DNA of 5,800 bases, from positions 1-5,800 of the forward strand of contig CALECM010000067.1 in assembly GCA_937949745.1 (NCBI GenBank). The letters run 5' to 3'. Below are positions 1-5,790 of the stretch, one piece after another. Below the pieces are notes generated by a model, which was given only the letters and a program-made list of their open reading frames with translations, did no database searches and had not been told where the DNA came from. The stretch's first letter is position 1, and each line of letters starts with the position of its first letter. Made by a program: the position numbers and the translations under genes. The stretch is from an uncultured Bacteroidales bacterium. GTDB taxonomy: Bacteria; Bacteroidota; Bacteroidia; Bacteroidales; WCHB1-69.

Positions 1-1
1 T

Positions 2-49
2 CACATCCGGCCTAATGGTTCATATATAATTATTGAAAGATGGAGTTAA
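2..49 (+). CDS. rplC: 50S ribosomal protein L3, C-terminal end only
   Basis: Only the last 15 codons are in the window. Reading from base 2 gives HIRPNGSYIIIERWS and then TAA at 47-49. The NGSYIIIE segment resembles the C-terminal end of Bacteroidota L3 proteins, which usually finish in a motif like NGYVIIEK. L3 binds 23S rRNA early in large-subunit assembly, and rplC stands directly before rplD in almost all bacterial S10 operons, which supports the call. The frame overlaps the rplD start by 10 bases (40-49), suggesting translational coupling. The WS after the usual basic end is a small extension. The identification rests on a short peptide plus gene order. Confidence 0.72.
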   Translation, partial: HIRPNGSYIIIERWS

Positions 50-675
50 AAGTATATAAAATCGACGGAAGCGAATCATCAAAAAAAGTTACGTTAAACG
101 ATGCAATCTTTAACGTTGAACCTAATGATCACGCCATTTGGTTGGATGTGAAGCACATTTTAGCCAACAAAAGACAGGGTACCCATGACACGCTTGAGAA
201 ATCGACGATTTCAGGAAGTACCCGGAAATTAAAGAGACAAAAAGGAACCGGTGGCGCCCGTGCCGGAAGCATCAAATCCCCTACTATCCGGGGAGGTGCG
301 ACCGTATTCGGCCCACATCCGAGGGATTATAGCTTTAAGCTCAATAAAAAGATCAAACGCCTGGCCCGTTTCTCCGCTTTGTCTTACAAAGCCAAAGAAA
401 ATAATATCATAGTGGTTGAGGATTTTGCTTTTGATGCGCCTAAAACCAAAGCCTATCTGGATATTATGAAGAACCTTAAACTTGATGATAAGAAAACATT
501 GTTACTGGCCAATGATTCCAATACCAATGTATATTTGTCATCCCGTAATTTAAGACGTACTAAAGTGATCCGCGCTTTAGACGTGAATACGTACGACGTG
601 CTGAATGCCCACAATGTTATTATTTGTGAGAACAGCATACCGGAAATCGAAAAGATGTTAGGTCAAAGTGAATAA
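40..675 (+). CDS. rplD: 50S ribosomal protein L4 (uL4)
   Basis: L4 is a primary 23S rRNA binding protein whose long loop lines the peptide exit tunnel beside L22. The 211-residue product has the usual length. The conserved loop is clear: RQGTH at 45-49, then SGSTRKLKRQKGTGGARAG at 58-76, VFGPHPRDY at 89-97 and the basic KLNKKIKR at 100-107. The C-terminal Rossmann-like part includes IIVVEDF at 123-129, APKTK at 133-137 and NTYDVL at 183-188. The ATG at 40 is chosen because it starts a canonical MELKVY N terminus and overlaps the end of rplC. It is followed after 18 bases by rplW. In some bacteria L4 also represses its own operon, but the operon leader is outside this window, so nothing can be said here. 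Confidence 0.97.
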   Translation: MELKVYKIDGSESSKKVTLNDAIFNVEPNDHAIWLDVKHILANKRQGTHDTLEKSTISGSTRKLKRQKGTGGARAGSIKSPTIRGGATVFGPHPRDYSFKLNKKIKRLARFSALSYKAKENNIIVVEDFAFDAPKTKAYLDIMKNLKLDDKKTLLLANDSNTNVYLSSRNLRRTKVIRALDVNTYDVLNAHNVIICENSIPEIEKMLGQSE

Positions 676-693
676 TTAAAAGCTGATAAGACA

Positions 694-984
694 ATGAACG
701 TATTAATTAAGCCCATAATAAGTGAAAAGATGACCGGCATCGCGGAGAAATATAACCGCTACGGTTTCGTCGTTAACAGAAAGGCTACCAAAACCCAGAT
801 CAAAAAAGAGATTGAAGAGATATACGGTGTTAAAGTACGGCAAGTCAATACCCTGATCCAAAGAGGTAAATCCACCTCCCGGTATACCAAAGCGGGGATG
901 ATCACCGGACAGAAAAATACCGTGAAGAAAGCATTTGTGTTCGTAGATAAAGATGATAAGATAGATTTTTTTAGCAGTATTTAA
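694..984 (+). CDS. rplW: 50S ribosomal protein L23 (uL23)
   Basis: L23 sits at the exit of the peptide tunnel and is the docking site for trigger factor and signal recognition particle. The 96-residue protein has the family's hallmarks: the N-terminal KPIISEKMT at 6-14, the ATKTQIKKEIEEIYGVKV stretch at 31-48 that forms the rRNA-binding core, VNTLIQRGK at 51-59, and KKAFV at 78-82. The end DFFSSI resembles the DFYSNI ending of Bacteroides L23. It lies 18 bases after rplD, and its stop is only 3 bases before the rplB start, so the two are almost certainly on one transcript and probably translationally coupled. No Shine-Dalgarno sequence is visible, as is usual in Bacteroidota. Confidence 0.97.
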   Translation: MNVLIKPIISEKMTGIAEKYNRYGFVVNRKATKTQIKKEIEEIYGVKVRQVNTLIQRGKSTSRYTKAGMITGQKNTVKKAFVFVDKDDKIDFFSSI

Positions 985-987
985 AAC

Positions 988-1812
988 ATGGCATTAAAAA
1001 AGTACAAACCGGTTACGCCAGGCCAACGCTTTAAAGTGATTAGCGCCTTTGACGAAATTACCACAGACAAACCTGAAAAAAGTTTATTATGTCCGAAAAC
1101 AAGAACCGGCGGGCGAAATAACAGTGGTAAAATGACGATGCGGTACCGCGGTGGCGGTCATAAAAAGATGTATCGTATAATTGATTTTAAAAGAAGTAAG
1201 GATGGTATTCCTGCTACAGTAAAAACGATCGAGTATGACCCGAACAGGTCTGCCCGTATCGCATTATTGTTTTATGCCGATGGTGAAAAGAGCTATATCA
1301 TTGCTCCCCACGGTTTAAAAGTAGGGCAAAATATCGTTTCCGGGAACGGTGTTTCCCCGGATTTGGGTAATACCCTGACTTTGGGTGAAATTCCTTTCGG
1401 ATCTGTAATTCATAATATCGAATTACGTCCCGGACAGGGTGCCAAAATAGCCCGTAGCGCAGGATCTTATGCCCAGTTGATGTCCAGGGACGGGAAATAT
1501 GCGACCATTAAACTGCCTTCCGGTGAAACCAGAATGATTTTATGCAGTTGCCGTGCCACTATCGGAATGGTATCCAATGTTGACCATAGCCTTGAAGTAT
1601 CCGGAAAAGCAGGAAGAAGCCGTTGGATGGGACGCCGCCCCAGAGTTCGTGGTGTGGTTATGAATCCTGTGGATCACCCGATGGGTGGTGGTGAAGGACG
1701 TGCTTCCGGTGGACATCCCCGTTCAAGGAAAGGCTTACCGGCTAAGGGTTACCGAACCAGAGCTCATAGGAAAAATTCGGATCAATATATTATAGAGAGA
1801 AGGAAAAAATAA
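988..1812 (+). CDS. rplB: 50S ribosomal protein L2 (uL2)
   Basis: L2 is a large, highly conserved 23S rRNA binding protein needed for subunit joining and close to the peptidyl transferase centre. The 274-residue length is normal. Visible motifs are the N-terminal KKYKPVTPGQR (4-14), GGRNNSGKMTMRYRGGGHKK (41-60), YRIIDFKR (62-69), IEYDPNRSARIALL (81-94) and the C-terminal VMNPVDHPMGGGEGRASGGH (224-243). H230 corresponds to the important E. coli H229. The second histidine of the E. coli DHPH motif is Met here, which is also the Bacteroidota form and not a defect. The basic tail is IIERRKK. It follows rplW by 3 bases and precedes rpsS by 17 bases. Confidence 0.98.
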   Translation: MALKKYKPVTPGQRFKVISAFDEITTDKPEKSLLCPKTRTGGRNNSGKMTMRYRGGGHKKMYRIIDFKRSKDGIPATVKTIEYDPNRSARIALLFYADGEKSYIIAPHGLKVGQNIVSGNGVSPDLGNTLTLGEIPFGSVIHNIELRPGQGAKIARSAGSYAQLMSRDGKYATIKLPSGETRMILCSCRATIGMVSNVDHSLEVSGKAGRSRWMGRRPRVRGVVMNPVDHPMGGGEGRASGGHPRSRKGLPAKGYRTRAHRKNSDQYIIERRKK

Positions 1813-1829
1813 TTTAAATAATTCGTAAT

Positions 1830-2108
1830 ATGAGTCGATCATTAAAAAAAGGTCCCTATATACATTATAAACTGGAACAAAGAGTTAAGGAAGCACAGGC
1901 ATCAGGCAAAAAGTCCACGCTGAAAACATGGTCCCGCGCCTCTATGATATCTCCTGATTTTGTCGGACTTAACATCGCTGTTCATAATGGAAATAAATTC
2001 ATCCCTATTTATATTACCGAAAATATGGTAGGCCATAAACTGGGTGAATTCGCTCCTACCCGTATATTCAGGGGACACGCAGGACAAAAAGACAAAGGAA
2101 AAAGATAA
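1830..2108 (+). CDS. rpsS: 30S ribosomal protein S19 (uS19)
   Basis: S19 binds 16S rRNA in the head of the small subunit together with S13. The 92-residue product has the signature MSRSLKKGPYI at 1-11, the core KTWSRASMISPDFVG at 32-46, the strand AVHNGNKFIPIYITENMVGH at 50-69, KLGEFAPTR at 70-78 and FRGHAG at 80-85. Length and sequence are typical of Bacteroidota. The gene is intact and ends with a charged KDKGKR tail. In ordinary S10 operons rplV starts a few bases further on; here no rplV is present and a strong terminator begins 37 bases after the stop, so rpsS is the last gene of this transcript as assembled. Confidence 0.98.
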   Translation: MSRSLKKGPYIHYKLEQRVKEAQASGKKSTLKTWSRASMISPDFVGLNIAVHNGNKFIPIYITENMVGHKLGEFAPTRIFRGHAGQKDKGKR

Positions 2109-2144
2109 GTATCGCGACGATTTATATCGTAATCACTTTTCCAT

Positions 2145-2177
2145 AAAACGCCGGGTTATAAAATAATCCGGCGTTTT
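2145..2177 (+). terminator. Strong hairpin terminator after rpsS, probably bidirectional
   Basis: The arms AAAACGCCGG (2145-2154) and CCGGCGTTTT (2168-2177) are perfect inverted repeats. The inner bases extend the stem: a G-T wobble (2155/2167) and TTAT (2156-2159) pairing with ATAA (2163-2166), leaving an AAA loop (2160-2162). That makes a stem of 15 pairs. A GC-rich core flanked by an A run on the left and a T run on the right is the standard layout of a two-way intrinsic terminator. It lies 37 bases after the rpsS stop and would close the ribosomal transcript. Confidence 0.88.
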
Positions 2178-2383
2178 GCTATTCCGGCTTCCTGATTCTC
2201 TGGGAGTATGGTTTCACGTTATTGCCTAAAAGGCCGTATCCCATATCTTGATATTTGTTCTGTCAAATTCAAAAAGAGTGTTTATCCGATACAATTCCAT
2301 TCCTTTCCATAATTTGTATGCTACTTATTGGAAATCCCATATATTTAATAATAAATATCTATGAACCAAATCATTATACCCAA

Positions 2384-2413
2384 GTTGATATACTATCATT
2401 TTTGTTATCTTTG
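2384..2413 (+). promoter_or_regulatory. Probable Bacteroidota-type promoter for panB
   Basis: TATCTTTG at 2406-2413 matches the Bacteroidota -7 element TAnnTTTG exactly. An imperfect -33 element, GTTG at 2384-2387, lies 18 bases upstream, close to the usual spacing of about 19-21. Transcription would start near 2419 and leave a leader of only about 15 bases before the panB ATG at 2434. It sits after the terminator, so panB and its downstream partner are probably transcribed independently of the ribosomal genes. The call rests on motif and position only. Confidence 0.55.
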
Positions 2414-2433
2414 CGACCTTTAAACCTAATATA

Positions 2434-3255
2434 ATGAGTACTTATTTGTATAAGGATATCAATAAGGTAACCACAAAAGTGTTACAGCAAATGCGGGAAG
2501 AAGGTGAGAAAATCGCCATGCTTACCGCTTATGATTATTCTATGGCAAGGTTACTGGATATGGCAAAAATTGATGTCATACTGGTAGGAGATTCCGCGGC
2601 CAATGTAATGGCCGGTTATAAAACTACCCTGCCGATAACCTTGAATGAAATGATCTACCATGCGGCATCGGTGGTGCGGGCAGTAGAACGGGCATTGGTT
2701 GTCGTGGATTTGCCATTCGGCACTTATCAGGGAAATTCAAAAGAAGCTTTAAACTCAGCGATCCGTATTATGAAAGAATCGGGAGCTGATGCCGTTAAAC
2801 TGGAAGGCGGTGTGGAAATTTCCGAATCCGTTGACCGTATCCTCAGCGCCGGCATACCCGTGATGGGACATTTAGGCCTTATGCCGCAATCCATCAATAA
2901 ATTCGGGACTTATACCGTAAGGGCCACAGAATCTAAAGAAGCTGATAAAATATTGTCCGACGCCAAGATATTGGAACAACACGGATGTTTCGGAATTGTA
3001 CTGGAGAAAATCCCTGCGGAATTTGCGAAAAATGTAACTGAATCCGTGAGTATCCCAACCATTGGGATCGGCGCCGGTCCGCATGTAAGCGGACAGGTTC
3101 TCGTACTGCACGACATGCTGGGCATCACCCAGCAATTTTCTCCACGCTTCCTTCGCCGGTACCTAAACTTATCGGAAGAGATCATTGGTGCCATCAGTCA
3201 TTATATCGGCGATGTAAAAAAGATGGATTTTCCGAATGAAAAAGAGCAATATTAA
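2434..3255 (+). CDS. panB: 3-methyl-2-oxobutanoate hydroxymethyltransferase
   Basis: This is ketopantoate hydroxymethyltransferase, which transfers a hydroxymethyl group from 5,10-methylene-tetrahydrofolate to 2-oxoisovalerate, the first committed step to pantothenate and coenzyme A, in the cytoplasm. The 273 residues form a single TIM barrel of normal length. TAYDYSMA (31-38) begins the fold. The metal ligands correspond to D53 in VGDS (51-54), D92 in VDLPFG (91-96) and E124 in KLEGG (122-126). E191 in LEKIP matches the catalytic Glu. GHLGLMPQ (145-152) and IGIGAGPHVSGQVLVLHDMLG (210-230) are classic family motifs. All key residues are present. It starts just after its own likely promoter and is followed after 25 bases by the pseudouridine synthase gene. 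panC and panD are not in the window. Confidence 0.97.
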   Translation: MSTYLYKDINKVTTKVLQQMREEGEKIAMLTAYDYSMARLLDMAKIDVILVGDSAANVMAGYKTTLPITLNEMIYHAASVVRAVERALVVVDLPFGTYQGNSKEALNSAIRIMKESGADAVKLEGGVEISESVDRILSAGIPVMGHLGLMPQSINKFGTYTVRATESKEADKILSDAKILEQHGCFGIVLEKIPAEFAKNVTESVSIPTIGIGAGPHVSGQVLVLHDMLGITQQFSPRFLRRYLNLSEEIIGAISHYIGDVKKMDFPNEKEQY

Positions 3256-3280
3256 CCGGAGGTGAATTGATTTTTTTAAT

Positions 3281-3979
3281 ATGACGGACTTTAGGGAAGA
3301 TATCCGGGAACGGATCTTATATGAGGATAATCATCTCATCATCGTAAATAAAAGGGCCGGCGAAATAGTACAGGGAGACAAGACCGGCGATATCCCTCTT
3401 TTGGAGAAAGTAAGGACATACCTTAAAGAAACTTATAGTAAACCTAATAACGTATTTTGCGGCCTGGTCCACCGTATTGACCGGCCGGTAAGCGGGATCG
3501 TGATTTTCGCCAAAACTTCAAAAGCCCTGTCCCGGATGAACGAACTGATCAAAAACCGGCAGTTAAAAAAAATTTACCGGGCTATTGTAGACAAGGAACT
3601 TCCCGGACAAACCGGTAAGCTCACCGGTTATCTTTGGAAAAATGAAAAGCAGAACAAAAGTTATCCTGTCTCTGCTTCACAACCCAACGCCTCTTACGCC
3701 GAATTAAATTACCGCATCATGGGCAAGACCAAAAGTTTTGTCTTACTGGAAATCGAATTGATAACCGGGAGGCATCATCAGATCAGGGCGCAATTATCGG
3801 AACAGGGCGCGCATATCAAAGGAGATCTGAAATACGGGGCAAAAAGATCCAACCAGGATGGTTCCATATCATTACATGCCGCCCGTATCGAATTTGAACA
3901 TCCTGTTTCCCATGAGTTCCTGGTTATAAATGCAATACCACCGCAGGAAGAATTCCGGAAAATATGGGATAATCTCTAG
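3281..3979 (+). CDS. RluA-family RNA pseudouridine synthase
   Basis: The enzyme isomerises uridine to pseudouridine in rRNA or tRNA. The 232 residues have the RluA-family catalytic core in order: YEDNHLIIVNKRAGEIVQ (14-31), the active-site motif HRIDRPVSG (64-72) with D67 as the catalytic aspartate, KIYRAIV (97-103), the RNA-binding TGRHHQIRAQL (162-172), GDLKYG (181-186) and SLHAARIEF (197-205). There is no N-terminal S4 domain; the catalytic fold starts at once, as in RluA-type short members. The exact target (which uridine, 23S rRNA or tRNA) cannot be told from sequence. It lies 25 bases after panB, probably co-transcribed. A GGAGGTG at 3258-3264 precedes it, but 16 bases before the ATG, too far to serve as a normal ribosome binding site; no in-frame ATG, GTG or TTG lies closer to it. 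Confidence 0.95.
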   Translation: MTDFREDIRERILYEDNHLIIVNKRAGEIVQGDKTGDIPLLEKVRTYLKETYSKPNNVFCGLVHRIDRPVSGIVIFAKTSKALSRMNELIKNRQLKKIYRAIVDKELPGQTGKLTGYLWKNEKQNKSYPVSASQPNASYAELNYRIMGKTKSFVLLEIELITGRHHQIRAQLSEQGAHIKGDLKYGAKRSNQDGSISLHAARIEFEHPVSHEFLVINAIPPQEEFRKIWDNL

Positions 3980-4084
3980 TCAGAAATCACCTTCGGCATT
4001 TTCCAATCTTTTTAATCTTTGATCCCGGATCTGTTCGGACAAAGTATGGAAAATAGTCAGAAAAGTTAAAAAAAGGAGTAGCAT
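3980..4084 (-). CDS. Possible 34-residue single-pass membrane microprotein
   Basis: Read on the minus strand from the ATG at 4084-4082, this ORF encodes a hydrophobic start (MLLLFLTFLTIF), then a charged helical tail (SEQIRDQRLKRLENAEGDF) and a TGA at 3982-3980. The stop abuts the last base of the convergent pseudouridine synthase gene. The layout, a short membrane anchor followed by an amphipathic basic/acidic helix, looks like many small bacterial membrane proteins, and the tail uses codons such as GAA, CGG, GAT and AAA that look normal for this genome. Against it: the ORF is short enough to arise by chance, I see no TAnnTTTG promoter on its strand, and the hydrophobic part comes partly from A-runs on the + strand. 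I do not recognise a family. Confidence 0.33.
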   Translation of the reverse strand: MLLLFLTFLTIFHTLSEQIRDQRLKRLENAEGDF

Positions 4085-4094
4085 ATTAAACTTT

Positions 4095-4121
4095 TTTGTT
4101 GTATTTTTGTCAATAAATTTG
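4095..4121 (+). promoter_or_regulatory. Candidate promoter for the T9SS cargo gene
   Basis: Two overlapping candidates match the Bacteroidota -7 consensus TAnnTTTG: TATTTTTG (4102-4109) and TAAATTTG (4114-4121). TTTG at 4095-4098 could be the -33 element of the second, though the 15-base spacing is short; the first lacks a good -33. Either would give a short leader before the ATG at 4139. The region is rich in A/T runs, so chance matches are likely, but a promoter is expected here because the gap to the previous gene is 159 bases. Confidence 0.38.
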
Positions 4122-4138
4122 TACTAAAAAAATCTGGC

Positions 4139-4888
4139 ATGAAAAAAATATTTACCCTCTTATTCACATTTTTGGTATCTTTCAGTTTCGGACAGTCCGT
4201 ACAACTTCTGTATCAGGGACAACCATACAGTAATAACGATACCATTTTTATCACCCTTGATAATCCATCTATCGAAGAAAATAAAATCTATGTTGACATT
4301 GCCAATACATCCGAAGAAGTTTTTTCCCTGATGGTAAGAAAACAGGAATTGGTCATTATTCCGGGTTCTATTAATTCTTTCTGTTTTAACAACAATTGTT
4401 ATTCCGGTTCGCAATCCACCGAGCCCTATAACATACAGCCCAATGATACGCTGGCTTATAGTAAAACTCCTTTACAGGCATTTTACTTAGAGTATTTACC
4501 TAATGAAAATACAGGTGTATCCGTTATCAAATATAATTTCTACAATAATAACCGCCCGAGTGATAACGTCAATCTTAATTTTTACATTGATACGAAACAA
4601 CCTACGGGAACAAAAGATATAAAAACAACTTCTTCCACACTCAAGGCTTATCCGAACCCCGCTTCCTCACAAGTAAACATCCAGTATGATGTAAAAAACA
4701 CACCGCTGAACGGTGACCTGAAACTTGTGATTAAGAATATCATGGGCGCTACAATGACCGTATTACCTTTATCACAAACGGCGGCTACCGTAACAGTGGA
4801 TATCAGTGAAATACCTTCAGGCCTTTATTTTTATTCTATAGAATCAAGCGGCCGTATCTTGATGACCAAAAAACTTATGGTTAAATAA
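4139..4888 (+). CDS. Secreted protein with T9SS C-terminal sorting domain
   Basis: The 249-residue protein has a Sec signal peptide: MKK, a hydrophobic run FTLLFTFLVSFSF (5-17) and likely cleavage around G18/Q19. Residues 20 to about 150 are a beta-rich, Asn/Ser/Thr-rich domain of no family I recognise, with a close cysteine pair CFNNNC (82-87) that could form a disulphide. After a Thr/Lys/Ser linker (152-167) comes a type A T9SS sorting domain: LKAYPNPASSQVNI (168-181), LVIKNIMGATM (196-206), VDISEIPSGLYFYSI (220-234) and the end KKLMVK. Such domains are recognised by the type IX translocon in the outer membrane, and the cargo is secreted or attached to the surface. Function of the mature part is unknown; no catalytic motif is seen. 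It stands alone between housekeeping genes, probably with its own promoter; the next gene starts 33 bases later. Confidence 0.9.
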   Translation: MKKIFTLLFTFLVSFSFGQSVQLLYQGQPYSNNDTIFITLDNPSIEENKIYVDIANTSEEVFSLMVRKQELVIIPGSINSFCFNNNCYSGSQSTEPYNIQPNDTLAYSKTPLQAFYLEYLPNENTGVSVIKYNFYNNNRPSDNVNLNFYIDTKQPTGTKDIKTTSSTLKAYPNPASSQVNIQYDVKNTPLNGDLKLVIKNIMGATMTVLPLSQTAATVTVDISEIPSGLYFYSIESSGRILMTKKLMVK

Positions 4889-4921
4889 AACCGGAAAATA
4901 CTCTTAACAATCCTTAATGGA

Positions 4922-5611
4922 ATGTCAAAAATACTCCCAGCGGCAGCATTTAATTTGAATGGTATAGCCGTTGGGAATCTTGATTGGATCACCGCCGTAT
5001 TTTTAGTTATCCTTATTTTCATTACGCTGGAATTTACTTTATACCGGCGAAAAATGACATTGCTGATCCAGTCCCTGTTTTCACCACGCCATTTCTCTCA
5101 ACTGACCAGGGAAGGTAAAATCTTTAATGAAAGAATATTCATCCTGAATATCGGGATGATTTTCCTGACCCAGGCTCTTTTTGTATACGCACTTGTGGAA
5201 TTATTTTTCCCGGGAATTTACATTCAGTTCCAACCACCCGTAGTTTTCCTGATAGCGCTGGGCGCCGTTATTATCGATTATCTTTATAAAATTACCATCA
5301 CTTATACATTTTGCTATCTTTTTGATTATGAAGAAGAAAGGAGTTCCTATTATTTATACAAATTATTTTATTCCACTATAAACAGTCTCTTTCTCTTTAT
5401 CATCCTGCTCATAGTATTCTATACCGGATTCTGGCAGATACTACTGATTTATATTCCTGTTTTTATTATTACCTTCGTCTCCATGAGTTTTCGTGTATTC
5501 ACTTTAAATACTAAAAAAATTAATCCGTTTCATTTTTTTATTTATTTTTGCACATTCGAAATTTTACCATATCTTGTAGTGGTTAAAATTCTCTTTCTAT
5601 TAGAACAGTAA
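4922..5611 (+). CDS. DUF4271 integral membrane protein
   Basis: The 229-residue protein is strongly hydrophobic with about six likely membrane helices: roughly 21-41, 72-96, 105-132, 150-168, 171-193 and 203-226. Charged stretches between them include RRK at 42-44, SPRHFSQLTREGK (54-66) and DYEEERSSYYLYK (135-147). The C-terminal motif NPFHFFIYFCTFEILPYLVVVK (201-222) is characteristic of DUF4271, a family found in Bacteroidota and of unknown function. Its place directly upstream of hemD is a common Bacteroidales arrangement and supports the call, but does not reveal the role; a link to envelope or haem metabolism is only guesswork. The ATG at 4922 lies 33 bases after the T9SS gene with no visible terminator between, so read-through is possible. 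Confidence 0.88.
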   Translation: MSKILPAAAFNLNGIAVGNLDWITAVFLVILIFITLEFTLYRRKMTLLIQSLFSPRHFSQLTREGKIFNERIFILNIGMIFLTQALFVYALVELFFPGIYIQFQPPVVFLIALGAVIIDYLYKITITYTFCYLFDYEEERSSYYLYKLFYSTINSLFLFIILLIVFYTGFWQILLIYIPVFIITFVSMSFRVFTLNTKKINPFHFFIYFCTFEILPYLVVVKILFLLEQ

Positions 5612-5649
5612 GGCTTTTATACTGTTAATTTTAATAACAAAAGTGAGTT

Positions 5650-5790
5650 ATGAAGGTAAAAAATATTTTAGTTTCTCAGAATGCTCCGGCGGAATTCGAA
5701 AAATCACCGTATTTTGAATTAACCAAAAAATACAGTGTAAATATCTTTGTTTTTTCCAATAATGACTGCTCCGGCTTCTTCCAGTTTTAG
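5650..5790 (+). CDS. hemD: Uroporphyrinogen-III synthase, 5' fragment with artefactual end
   Basis: HemD closes and inverts the hydroxymethylbilane ring to uroporphyrinogen III on the way to haem and sirohaem. Only the N terminus is present: MKVKNILVSQNAPAEFEKSP at 1-20, then YFELTKKYSVNI (21-32). KNILVSQ, EKSPYF and KKY are typical of Bacteroidota HemD, where the next residues are normally D/E-FRPFI. Here the frame instead reads FVFSNNDCSGFFQF and stops at a TAG (5788-5790) whose last two bases belong to a sequencing adapter. So the true homology ends near base 5745; the family is about 250 residues long. I read this as a contig-end artefact, not a broken gene. Its position 38 bases after the DUF4271 gene agrees with hemD. 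Confidence 0.82.
   Translation: MKVKNILVSQNAPAEFEKSPYFELTKKYSVNIFVFSNNDCSGFFQF
5746..5788 (-). other. Probable chimeric segment at the contig end
   Basis: These bases do not continue hemD. Read on the minus strand from 5787 they give an open, protein-like peptide KLEEAGAVIIGKNKDI, whose EEAGAVIIGK part recalls amidase-family sequences (typically EAGAVIIGKTN), though the following residues do not fit well. The simplest explanation is that a foreign or distant fragment was ligated to, or misassembled onto, the hemD read in inverted orientation. The segment is too short to identify securely. Confidence 0.4.

Larger units (their letters stand above)
2109..2433. other. 325-base intergenic region between rpsS and panB
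   Basis: This gap has three parts. Near rpsS is a short inverted repeat, ACGAT (2117-2121) and ATCGT (2126-2130), followed by the strong terminator at 2145-2177. The middle, about 2180-2380, is A/T-rich; I find no convincing coding frame, no tRNA and no start of rplV in it. It contains a weak A/T hairpin, ATATTTA (2341-2347) with TAAATAT (2352-2358). The last 50 bases carry the likely panB promoter. The region could hide a small RNA or a gene remnant, but nothing in the sequence shows it. Confidence 0.8.

Noticed and set aside
453..638. Minus-strand 61-codon open frame within rplD
   Set aside because: It lies wholly inside a clear L4 gene, has no family resemblance and is the complement of a real reading frame.
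1902..2087. Minus-strand open frame across rpsS
   Set aside because: It is opposite an unmistakable S19 gene and shows no protein-like conservation.
2341..2358. A/T-only inverted repeat as a possible terminator or operator
   Set aside because: Seven A-T pairs around a four-base loop form a weak stem, common by chance in A/T-rich spacer.
2872..3194. Two minus-strand open frames of 87 and 94 codons over panB
   Set aside because: They overlap the catalytic part of panB, are rich in Arg/Cys/Ser as expected of shadow frames, and match no family.
4021..4031. GATCC-C-GGATC palindrome as a possible operator
   Set aside because: Only five bases per arm, no second copy nearby, and located far from any gene start.
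4160..4414. Minus-strand open frame over the start of the T9SS cargo gene
   Set aside because: The + strand has a signal peptide and a sorting domain in one frame; the minus frame is featureless.
4831..5022. Minus-strand open frame spanning the junction between the T9SS cargo gene and the DUF4271 gene
   Set aside because: It runs opposite two well-supported genes and has no promoter-like sequence or recognisable domain.
5650..5790. A complete 46-residue small protein gene
   Set aside because: Its first 32 residues are a HemD N terminus and its stop codon is formed partly by adapter sequence.
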